DNA from: Betaproteobacteria bacterium
GTDB taxonomy: Bacteria > Pseudomonadota > Gammaproteobacteria > Burkholderiales > Rhodocyclaceae
Direction: 5' to 3'
Length of the DNA stretch: 5,294 nucleotides
NCBI GenBank assembly: GCA_028065725.1
Contig: JAPTVL010000036.1
Location: 1-5,294, forward strand
The position numbers were made by a program, and so were the translations under genes. The notes under the pieces were generated by a model. It was not told the origin of the DNA. It saw only the letters and a list, made by a program, of their open reading frames with translations, and did not search any database. Below, piece after piece: positions 1 to 4,897 of this stretch (positions within the stretch are counted from its first letter, which is position 1; each line of letters opens with the position of its first letter).

Positions 1-2
1 GG

Positions 3-785
3 TGTTTCGCCGACATCACGGCCAAATTCATCGAGCAACAGGTGGCTGAGGAAAAGCGCCGCGAAGAGCTCCTTGCGCGACATACGGCGGTTCTGAATGC
101 GGAGTGCTATTCGATTGTTTACCAACCCATCGTGCGGATCGCTGACGGCAAGGTCGTTGGATACGAAGCGTTGACGCGGTTCCTGGCAGAGCCCGTTCGT
201 ACGCCTGACGTCTGGTTTGATGAGGCGTCGGAGATCGGGCTTCAACTGACGCTTGAGCTGGCCGTGATCGCCAAGGCGTTGCGTAGTCTTACCCTCTTCC
301 CGGAAGACACCTATGTTTCCATCAATGCATCCCCGGCAACCATTCTGAGCGGGGCACTGGACGAGGTTTTTTCGGGCTATCCATGCGAGCGCCTGATGTT
401 GGAGGTCACGGAACATTCTTCCGTGCATGACTACGCGCAGATCATGAAAGCGCTCGATCCTTTACGGCGCCGTGGATTGCGGCTTGCCGTGGATGATGCG
501 GGGGCCGGATATGCAAGTTTTCGGCACATCCTCGAACTGAAGCCGGACGTCATTAAACTCGACAACAGTCTGATTCGACAGATCGACTCCAATACGGGTC
601 ATCGTGCGCTGGCCGCCGCGCTCGTTCGGTTTGCGCAGGAGACGGGAAGCATGGTCGTCGCCGAAGGTGTGGAGACAGAGGCCGAATTGGCGATCTTGCG
701 CGAGTTGCGCGTCGACAAGGCGCAGGGGTATCTGCTTGGGCGCCCGGCCCCGATCGAAACCTTCCTCAGCGGTAGGGTCGCTTAG
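3..785 (+). CDS. EAL-domain c-di-GMP phosphodiesterase, 5'-truncated by the window edge
   Basis: Likely hydrolyses cyclic-di-GMP to pGpG, a cytoplasmic activity that usually lowers biofilm formation and raises motility. The frame is open to the left edge (it reads CFADITAKFIEQQ before the GTG at 42), so the true start is probably outside the window. The CFADIT stretch followed by a charged helix resembles the end of a PAS-type sensor domain and its linker; that is inference. Numbering from the GTG at 42, the EAL signature is at 42-44 (YEALTRF), the metal-binding Asn at 95 (INASP), Glu121 and Glu124 in EVTE, the paired Asp151-Asp152, Lys172, Glu208 (AEGVE) and Gln228 (QGYLLG). The full known catalytic set is therefore present and activity is expected. 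Loop 6 reads DDAGAGYAS rather than the common DDFGTGYSS. No GGDEF domain is visible in this part. The TAG stop is at 783-785. It may be chromosomal or cargo of the mobile element to its right. Confidence 0.93.
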   Translation, partial: CFADITAKFIEQQVAEEKRREELLARHTAVLNAECYSIVYQPIVRIADGKVVGYEALTRFLAEPVRTPDVWFDEASEIGLQLTLELAVIAKALRSLTLFPEDTYVSINASPATILSGALDEVFSGYPCERLMLEVTEHSSVHDYAQIMKALDPLRRRGLRLAVDDAGAGYASFRHILELKPDVIKLDNSLIRQIDSNTGHRALAAALVRFAQETGSMVVAEGVETEAELAILRELRVDKAQGYLLGRPAPIETFLSGRVA

Positions 786-911
786 GTTGGTGGGCTGCTC
801 TTCGGTCGATGCGGTCCATCCATCCTCGGTGCCAACGTCTGCCTTCCGGCGTTCAATCAGGCGGGGCGGAGATCAACGGGTCGGAAGTGGCCGATCGGCC
901 CTACCGAGTCA

Positions 912-928
912 AGGCGCGCCTCGCGCCT
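912..928. repeat. GC-rich hairpin in the intergenic region
   Basis: AGGCGCG (912-918) and CGCGCCT (922-928) are perfect complements around a 3-base loop. It lies about 130 bases after the EAL stop. The bases after it (GGTCGTGA) are not a T-run, so it is at best a poor terminator and may simply be a stable stem. Confidence 0.5.
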
Positions 929-938
929 GGTCGTGATG

Positions 939-997
939 TCCGCCGGTCGGGGAGCGTGCGACGAGCCGTTCTGTGCATTGAGTGGTTGACCGGCGGA
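939..997. repeat. 10-bp inverted repeat, arms 939-948 and 988-997
   Basis: TCCGCCGGTC at 939-948 is the exact reverse complement of GACCGGCGGA at 988-997, with 39 bases between. It sits roughly 70 bases upstream of the higBA -35 box. Its function is unknown: it could be a binding site, a remnant of an inserted repeat, or chance in GC-rich sequence. Confidence 0.5.
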
Positions 998-1063
998 TGC
1001 CTTCAGTCACTTATTGCAAATAGCCGAAAAATTGGGCCTCGTGCGCCGCTTCCAAGCCTGCTG

Positions 1064-1092
1064 TTGTCATAGTCCCATTTCGGGACTATGCT
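1064..1092 (+). promoter_or_regulatory. higBA promoter (sigma-70 type)
   Basis: TTGTCA at 1064-1069 and TATGCT at 1087-1092 are good matches to the -35 and -10 consensus, with the ideal 17-bp spacer. The expected transcription start is about 1098-1100, right at the ATGATG that begins higB, so the transcript would have almost no leader. The inverted repeat at 1068-1090 covers nearly the whole promoter. This is read from sequence; transcription has not been shown. Confidence 0.75.
1068..1090. promoter_or_regulatory. Operator-like inverted repeat over the higBA promoter
   Basis: CATAGTCCC (1068-1076) and GGGACTATG (1082-1090) form a perfect 9-bp inverted repeat with a 5-base spacer. It overlaps the end of the -35 box, the spacer and the first four bases of the -10 box. 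Bound antitoxin dimer or HigBA complex would exclude RNA polymerase, the usual autoregulation of type II toxin-antitoxin operons. That HigA is the binder is inferred from its HTH domain and adjacency. Confidence 0.75.
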
Positions 1093-1099
1093 GTATATG

Positions 1100-1402
1100 A
1101 TGCGAGTGATTGCAGTGTCCACCCTTCGAGCTTTCTGGGCGTTGCACGCCGGGGCTGAGCAGCCGCTCAAGGCTTGGTACGACGAGGCGACAAACGCGTC
1201 CTGGACCCAGCCCGCAGACATCAAGGAGCAGTACCGCAGCGCCAGCGTGCTGAAGAACCGTCGCGTCGTCTTCAACATCAAAGGCAATGACTATCGGCTG
1301 ATCGTGGCGATTGCCTACAAATTGCAGATCGTCTACGTGAAGTTCGTCGGCACCCACAAGGAGTACGACGCCGTCGACGCGGAAACCGTTGAAATGGCCT
1401 GA
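1100..1402 (+). CDS. higB: HigB-family type II toxin (mRNA interferase)
   Basis: Small basic toxin of the HigB family related to E. coli HigB (YgjN) in the RelE-like fold group. Members cleave mRNA in association with the ribosome and are neutralised by HigA. The family pattern is clear in the second half: VVFNIKGNDYRLIVAI followed by VYVKFVGTHKEYD, the latter carrying the conserved His of the THKEYD motif near the C-terminus. Length is 100 codons from the ATG at 1100, normal for the family. Three in-frame ATGs exist at 1088, 1097 and 1100. The one at 1088 falls inside the -10 box and so cannot be on the main transcript. MRVIAVSTLRAFW from 1100 looks like the natural N-terminus, though 1097 is possible. 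There is no proper Shine-Dalgarno sequence, consistent with leaderless translation. TGA at 1400-1402; higA follows after 18 bases. Toxin-first order is typical of hig loci. Confidence 0.92.
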   Translation: MRVIAVSTLRAFWALHAGAEQPLKAWYDEATNASWTQPADIKEQYRSASVLKNRRVVFNIKGNDYRLIVAIAYKLQIVYVKFVGTHKEYDAVDAETVEMA

Positions 1403-1410
1403 CCGGCCAC

Positions 1411-1416
1411 GGAGGA
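1411..1416 (+). promoter_or_regulatory. Ribosome binding site of higA
   Basis: GGAGGA lies 4 bases before the higA ATG at 1421, a near-perfect Shine-Dalgarno core. The contrast with higB, which has none, would favour antitoxin over toxin synthesis from the shared mRNA; that ratio effect is inference. Confidence 0.8.
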
Positions 1417-1420
1417 AGAC

Positions 1421-1792
1421 ATGGACATCCGTCCCATCCACACCGAAGCAGACTACAAGGCTACCCTCAAAGAGATTTCGGCCTTGATGGAGTCTGACCC
1501 CGATCTGGGAAGCCCGGAGGGGGATCGTCTGGACATCCTGGCCACGCTGGTACAGGCGTATGAGGCCAAGCACGTTCCCATCGCTGCTCCCGACCCGGTC
1601 GAAGCGATCAAATTCCGGATGGAGCAGAGTGGCCTGTCCGTCAAAGACCTTGAACCCATCATCGGCAAGAGCAATCGGGTCTACGAAGTCCTGAACCGCA
1701 AGCGTCCGTTGACCTTGGCCATGATCCGAAGGCTGCACCACCATCTGGGCATCCCGGCGGACGTCTTGATCGCCGAAACCGTTGCCGGGTAA
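1421..1792 (+). CDS. higA: HigA-family antitoxin, HTH transcriptional regulator
   Basis: Antitoxin partner of the upstream HigB and probable repressor of the operon. The 123-residue protein fits the HigA/YgjM family: an acidic helical N-terminal half (DYKATLKEISALMESDP, then DRLDILATLVQAYE), an exposed hinge HVPIAAPDP at about 51-59, and a C-terminal Cro/CI-type helix-turn-helix at about 60-117. Within the latter, LSVKDLEPIIGKSNRVYEVL (72-91) supplies the two core helices and is followed by NRKRPLTLAMIRRLHHHLGIP. The IAAPDPVEAIKFRMEQ stretch is characteristic of this family. A strong GGAGGA ribosome site supports the ATG at 1421. TAA at 1790-1792. The gene ends 23 bp from the stop of the convergent relaxase gene with no terminator between, so transcripts from the two sides may overlap. 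Confidence 0.93.
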   Translation: MDIRPIHTEADYKATLKEISALMESDPDLGSPEGDRLDILATLVQAYEAKHVPIAAPDPVEAIKFRMEQSGLSVKDLEPIIGKSNRVYEVLNRKRPLTLAMIRRLHHHLGIPADVLIAETVAG

Positions 1793-1815
1793 CGCAGTAC
1801 GTCAGACATTGCAGT

Positions 1816-4137
1816 TCACCGCCCGATCCCTTGCGCTCGCTTGCGCTGCCTGTCCATCTCTGCGATGAACCCTCGCATCGCCGCGGCCGATGCCTCGCCG
1901 CGGCGGTTGACGACTCGATCCACCACTTCGGCGATCAGCTTGCGCCCATCGGCTCCTTGGCGCGTTGCGCGGTCATGCTCAGCAATGAACGCCTTGACCG
2001 GCCCGCCGCTGCGGTCGCCGTCAACCCAGCGCTCGAGTGCTTGCTCCATCGCCTGTTTTGCCCGCTCGTGCGGCACGCCTTCGGTCGCCTGCTTTTTAGG
2101 CACCGCAGCTGATTGCTGTCGCAGCGCGGAGCTTGGGCACTGGGGCGTCGACTTATCCCCAGAACTTGGGGATAAGTCGACGCTGGTCTTATCCAAAAGA
2201 GAGGTGTAGTCAGGAACACGGGCTGGCGTAGTCAAGAACACGGGTTCTTGACCGAAATCGATGCTTTTTCGCTCCAGAGCCCGGTCCGAATTCCGATTTT
2301 CCTTTGTTGCCCACTTGGGCGCCATCTCGGTGTGCATCCGAGCCTGCTCATCGGACGCGATCGCCTGCAAATCCGCGTTCGCCACCTTGATTCCGAGCCG
2401 CACCGCCTGGCGGGCGGCGCGTTCGCGGAACTCGCTGCTGCCGGTGATGTCTACTTTGCCGCCGTATTTCTGCGCTGCCACACGCAGGGCGGCTTCCAGC
2501 GTGTCGTCAGCTTTGTCCTGCATGACGATGCGCGGCCCGGTGTCGGTGAATTTCTCGCGTCCGTCCTGGCCACGGTAGATCACCAGTTGCCGCTTGTGGT
2601 CGACCTCTGCATGCAGGGCGGCCACGGTGAGCTTGCGCAGCGGATCGAGTTCTTCGCCCTCGATGCCATCCTGCTCCTGATACTTCTTGCTCTTGCGCTG
2701 CTCCCGGTACCGCAGCCCGCGGAGTGCCGCCTTGGCCGCCTCGTCGCCCTGCTCGACCTGTTTCTCCAGCCACGCGCGCCAGTCCAACGATCGACGGACC
2801 TCAACAGCCAGTGCACGACGTTCCAACGCCTGGCGTTTTTGCAGCGCCTCGCGGCGCAACGCCGCGCGATAGGCAAAGAGTGACTGCGACACCTTGAAAG
2901 GAACGCCTTCCGCCTTGTCTTTTGCAAGAACTGATTTCCTTTCATCGCGCAAGTCGGCCTGCAGCTGCTTGCGCTCGCCCAAGTGGCGCCCGCGCATCTC
3001 CGATCGCATCTGGGCCCGCGACTCCTTCCATCGCTTTTGCTCGTCCTCGAAGCGTTTGGCCAAGTCTTCTCTGGCCCGGGCGCGTTCCTCGCGACGCGCC
3101 GCTCTTTTTGTGTCCGTTGCGGGTTCAAGTTCACGCGGATGATCCGGACGGACTTTCGCGGTATCGATGTATCCCTGATAGGACTGCGCAGCGCGCCCGC
3201 CTTGAAGAGCGGATGCCGGTTGATAGGGCCCGATTTTCTTTTCCAGGGCGGACTTGCTGGCCCAGCGGCCCAACTGCGATGCTTTCGCTGCGACCACCTG
3301 GCCGTCAGCCAGGGTCAATGTCACCACCATGCCAGAGCCTTTGATCTCAATCCGGAGTCCATGCTTGGCCAACGCCTGGTGAGCGCTTTCCCAGGTCGCT
3401 CCAGATTGGTGGATTGCATCACGCAGATCCTTGGCCGGCTGTCCGGCGATCCAGACTTGAAAGGGTTCGGCCCCGAGTCTTTGCGCTGCTGCATGTGCAT
3501 GGCTGCTCACGTTCGGACGCCTGATCTCCTCTTCCTTCCAAAGCCCCATTTTCACTGCGATGTCTCGGCGCATGATCTGCGGCTCACCCGGGTTCGGCTC
3601 CGTGACAACATAGGCGCCGACGTCGTGGCTCCATCCCTGATCGAGCTCGACCTCGCGCGCGAGTCTATGCAGCAATGCGTAATCAAACCGTGGCGGCCCC
3701 GTCACGATGCCTCTCTCGGGGTGCACTTTATTGACGATCATGTGCAGATGATCGTTGTCGGTATCGCGATGGATGGCCCAGAACGACTCGTTCTCCTCCA
3801 TGCCGACACCTTGCATGAAATGATGAACCGTCCTTTCGCACTGCTCCCGCGTGGGATGCTCTCCTTCGGGCCAGCTGATGCTGACGTGGTAAACGGGGTT
3901 GCCTTGGAATCGCACTGACCGACTGGATGTCGCCGTCATCGCCTGTCCAAGCCAAAGCCGCTGCTCTTCCGTATCCAGATCGAAGTCGATGTTGACGCAA
4001 CCCATGTCTTCTTCCGGAATCGGCGCCAAACCCTTGGCCTTGGAGTCAAGGTCGTCACGGGCCGCGTATTGAATCGGTTCGACAAAAACACCTTTGGTCG
4101 ACCCGCTCTTTGAGAGCTTGATGACGTGTGGGATCAC
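1816..4137 (-). CDS. MOBP-type conjugative relaxase (RP4 TraI-like) with LPD7-like domain
   Basis: Relaxase that nicks oriT by transesterification, stays linked to the 5' end and pilots the strand into the recipient. The catalytic domain is near residues 1-180. Tyr24 in IQYAARDD is at the position of the RP4 TraI active Tyr. YHVSISWPEGEHP (83-95) is motif II. HRDTDNDHLHMIVNKVHP (123-140) is motif III, with His123, His130 and His132 as metal ligands and conserved Asn136. Residues about 343-486 are rich in Arg, Glu, Lys and Ala and look like a long coiled coil. Residues about 500-590 (RQLVIYRGQDGREKF through VDITGSSEFRERAARQAV) resemble LPD7, a domain recurring in mobile-element polyproteins. 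A low-complexity linker at about 628-690 and an alpha-helical tail follow. Start is GTG at 4137, which keeps Tyr24 properly placed. GAGGA at 4144-4148 lies 6 bases upstream. The start overlaps the TGA of the upstream RHH gene (GTGA), indicating translational coupling. RP4 TraI is of similar length. Confidence 0.93.
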   Translation of the reverse strand: MIPHVIKLSKSGSTKGVFVEPIQYAARDDLDSKAKGLAPIPEEDMGCVNIDFDLDTEEQRLWLGQAMTATSSRSVRFQGNPVYHVSISWPEGEHPTREQCERTVHHFMQGVGMEENESFWAIHRDTDNDHLHMIVNKVHPERGIVTGPPRFDYALLHRLAREVELDQGWSHDVGAYVVTEPNPGEPQIMRRDIAVKMGLWKEEEIRRPNVSSHAHAAAQRLGAEPFQVWIAGQPAKDLRDAIHQSGATWESAHQALAKHGLRIEIKGSGMVVTLTLADGQVVAAKASQLGRWASKSALEKKIGPYQPASALQGGRAAQSYQGYIDTAKVRPDHPRELEPATDTKRAARREERARAREDLAKRFEDEQKRWKESRAQMRSEMRGRHLGERKQLQADLRDERKSVLAKDKAEGVPFKVSQSLFAYRAALRREALQKRQALERRALAVEVRRSLDWRAWLEKQVEQGDEAAKAALRGLRYREQRKSKKYQEQDGIEGEELDPLRKLTVAALHAEVDHKRQLVIYRGQDGREKFTDTGPRIVMQDKADDTLEAALRVAAQKYGGKVDITGSSEFRERAARQAVRLGIKVANADLQAIASDEQARMHTEMAPKWATKENRNSDRALERKSIDFGQEPVFLTTPARVPDYTSLLDKTSVDLSPSSGDKSTPQCPSSALRQQSAAVPKKQATEGVPHERAKQAMEQALERWVDGDRSGGPVKAFIAEHDRATRQGADGRKLIAEVVDRVVNRRGEASAAAMRGFIAEMDRQRKRAQGIGR
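2145..2183. repeat. Perfect 17-bp inverted repeat inside the relaxase gene
   Basis: Arms 2145-2161 and 2167-2183 are perfectly complementary around a GAACT loop. The core reads TTATCCCCA (2153-2161) facing TGGGGATAA (2167-2175), each one base from the DnaA box TTATCCACA; outside is GCGTCGAC. A further CTTATCC at 2188-2194 can pair with GGATAAG at 2170-2176, giving an alternative stem. In the relaxase it encodes part of the linker SVDLSPSSGDKSTP and forces a TTA leucine codon, out of step with the GC-ending leucine codons common elsewhere in the gene. Confidence 0.9.
2206..2252. repeat. Tandem 17-mer repeat overlapping a 9-bp hairpin, inside the relaxase gene
   Basis: GTAGTCAGGAACACGGG at 2206-2222 recurs at 2228-2244 with one change (G to A). 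The 22-base period is not a multiple of three, so the copies are read in different frames (PVFLTT and RVPDYT) and the repeat is at the DNA level. The second copy also forms a perfect hairpin, GTCAAGAAC (2231-2239), loop ACGG, GTTCTTGAC (2244-2252). The block lies in the linker after the LPD7-like domain. Confidence 0.85.
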
Positions 4138-4496
4138 GCCCCATCCTCAGGCAGATCGATGGAGGGCCGCGTCCGACCGTGCTCGATTCTGTCGGCAATA
4201 CCGACCAACTTCTCATACCCGGCCCAATAGCGTCTCTTCTCTTCCGTCGTCCAGTTCGAGTTCTTCGGGTAGTAATGCCTGAGCATGCCCGCGATCTTGC
4301 GAATCTCGCCGACCGCTGTTTTGTCGGCAGTCGTCAGGATCTTGAGTCCCATGGTGCATCTGCGGACGTATTCGCTGACGCTGAGATCGCAAGACTGTGC
4401 CGACTCGCGCACCCTGCTGTAACCGTCGGCATCCCAGCGGATTTCGACGCGCTTCTTTCTGTTCGACGTGTTCTTGCCCATGACTGGATTCGGCAT
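4134..4496 (-). CDS. Ribbon-helix-helix relaxosome accessory protein (NikA/TraJ/MobC-like)
   Basis: Probable oriT-binding protein that recruits the relaxase to the nic region, as NikA does in R64 and TraJ in RP4. The N-terminus is basic (GKNTSNRKK), then a beta strand KKRVEIRW, helix DADGYSRVRESAQSCD and helix SVSEYVRRCTMG form a classic RHH DNA-binding unit at about residues 14-51. The rest (VGEIRKIAGMLRHYYP, then WAGYEKLVGIADRIEH) is helical, matching the two-part NikA-like architecture. Length is 120 codons from the ATG at 4496; an in-frame ATG at 4481 would remove five residues without touching the RHH fold. Neither start has a strong ribosome site, and the first ATG lies within a 7-bp inverted repeat. 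The TGA at 4134-4136 overlaps the relaxase GTG. Upstream, about 135 bases away, is the oriT candidate, the same order as oriT-traJ in RP4. Confidence 0.85.
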   Translation of the reverse strand: MPNPVMGKNTSNRKKRVEIRWDADGYSRVRESAQSCDLSVSEYVRRCTMGLKILTTADKTAVGEIRKIAGMLRHYYPKNSNWTTEEKRRYWAGYEKLVGIADRIEHGRTRPSIDLPEDGA

Positions 4497-4501
4497 CCAG
4501 T
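4483..4501. promoter_or_regulatory. Inverted repeat over the first ATG of the RHH gene
   Basis: ACTGGAT (4483-4489) and ATCCAGT (4495-4501) form a 7-bp inverted repeat with a 5-base loop containing part of the ATG at 4494-4496. In mRNA it would hide the first start codon while leaving the second ATG (4479-4481) just outside; in DNA it could be an RHH operator. The stem is short, so the role is tentative. Confidence 0.45.
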
Positions 4502-4543
4502 TGCATGAGGTTCTTCAGAACGTGTTCATCAGCGATCAGTAGT

Positions 4544-4626
4544 CGTTCGCCGTCGATCGTTTTCTGACGGGCCTTGATCGGCGGTTGACCGCGATTGACC
4601 ACAACGCGTTCGCCGACCGTTTGACC
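4544..4626. repeat. Short iterated motifs between the RHH gene and oriT
   Basis: TTGACC occurs three times in the same orientation, at 4585-4590, 4595-4600 and 4621-4626; the first two are 10 bp apart, about one helical turn. CGTTCGCCG occurs at 4544-4552 and 4607-4615, 63 bp apart (six turns). Helically phased short repeats next to oriT are typical of sites for relaxosome accessory proteins. These are possible RHH-protein sites, read from sequence only. Confidence 0.5.
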
Positions 4627-4630
4627 ATTC

Positions 4631-4699
4631 CCGTACAGGATAAGAGTTGTCCGTACAGCGACCCTGCTGGCGCACGGTTCCTGTACGACAACATCCTGG
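4631..4699. other. Candidate origin of transfer (oriT) with nic-like sites
   Basis: An inverted repeat has left arm GTTGTC-C-GTACAG (4646-4658) and right arm CTGTACGACAAC (4681-4692), 12 paired bases with one bulged C and a 22-base loop. Both flanks carry the MOBP nic core ATCCTG facing outwards. On the minus strand CTTATCCTG-TACGG would be cut between the bases opposite 4636 and 4635. On the plus strand ACATCCTG-GTC would be cut between 4698 and 4699. RP4 has the same plan: inverted-repeat arm, about 8 bases, nic in ATCCTG followed by a pyrimidine. The left site fits the base consensus better. The right one is on the side away from the relaxase operon, as in RP4. CTGTACG or its complement occurs three times here (4632-4638, 4652-4658, 4681-4687). 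Position next to RHH and relaxase genes strongly supports oriT. Confidence 0.82.
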
Positions 4700-4888
4700 T
4701 CAGGCTCCGCCCGACACCCGAAACCATCACGCGCTGATCGATGGGCACCGCGTTTCGACCGACGATGCATCGCCGACGAACGGTTCGGCATCCGCGCCGT
4801 GCAGGGGTTCTCCGCGGTCCCCTTGTCGCACCTCCTGCAACCTCCGCCGCAATCCAAGTATGGGATCAATGCCGATTCGGATCCTTTT
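4700..4888. other. Non-coding stretch between oriT and the divergent gene
   Basis: No convincing gene on either strand. It contains a 10-bp palindrome, CGATGCATCG, at 4763-4772. A promoter for the gene at 4898 should lie here, but no pair of boxes close to consensus stands out. It may also hold binding sites for the divergent gene's product, by analogy with TraK sites beside RP4 oriT. Confidence 0.45.
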
Positions 4889-4894
4889 GGAGGT
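4889..4894 (+). promoter_or_regulatory. Ribosome binding site of the divergent gene
   Basis: GGAGGT ends three bases before the ATG at 4898, a strong Shine-Dalgarno match. It fixes the start of a gene that is otherwise incomplete in the window. Confidence 0.75.
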
Positions 4895-4897
4895 TTC

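Larger units (their letters stand above)
786..1063. other. Intergenic region with inverted repeats, no gene recognised
   Basis: About 280 bases separate the EAL gene from the higBA promoter. Open frames here on either strand look like chance reading of GC-rich DNA: they are rich in Arg, Ser and Pro, lack ribosome binding sites and show no recognisable motif. The region holds a 12-bp palindrome at 889-900 (GGCCGATCGGCC), a 7-bp-arm GC hairpin at 912-928 (AGGCGCG, loop CCT) and a 10-bp inverted repeat with arms at 939-948 and 988-997. None is followed by a T-tract, so no intrinsic terminator can be claimed for the EAL gene. If the element has an edge near here, it cannot be recognised from this sequence alone. 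Confidence 0.6.

Noticed and set aside
42..44. GTG at 42 as the true start of the EAL protein
   Set aside because: The frame stays open to the window edge with a sensible PAS-like end, and there is no ribosome site before this GTG.
912..928. Intrinsic terminator for the EAL gene
   Set aside because: The stem is GC-rich but no T-tract follows, and it is about 130 bases past the stop codon.
1088..1090. ATG at 1088 as the higB start
   Set aside because: It lies inside the predicted -10 box and the operator, so it would not be on the main transcript; the family-like N-terminus begins at 1100.
1067..1744. Minus-strand open frame of 225 codons opposite higBA
   Set aside because: Antisense to two well-recognised genes; composition and lack of a ribosome site mark it as a shadow frame.
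2145..2252. CRISPR array or integron attC in the relaxase repeat cluster
   Set aside because: Only two copies of a 17-mer with a 5-base gap and separate palindromes are present; there is no regular repeat-spacer pattern and no attC core sites.
2983..3918. Long plus-strand open frame of 311 codons opposite the relaxase N-terminal half
   Set aside because: It is fully antisense to the catalytic domain with its clear MOBP motifs, has no ribosome site and shows no recognisable domain; it follows from GC-rich codon usage on the other strand.
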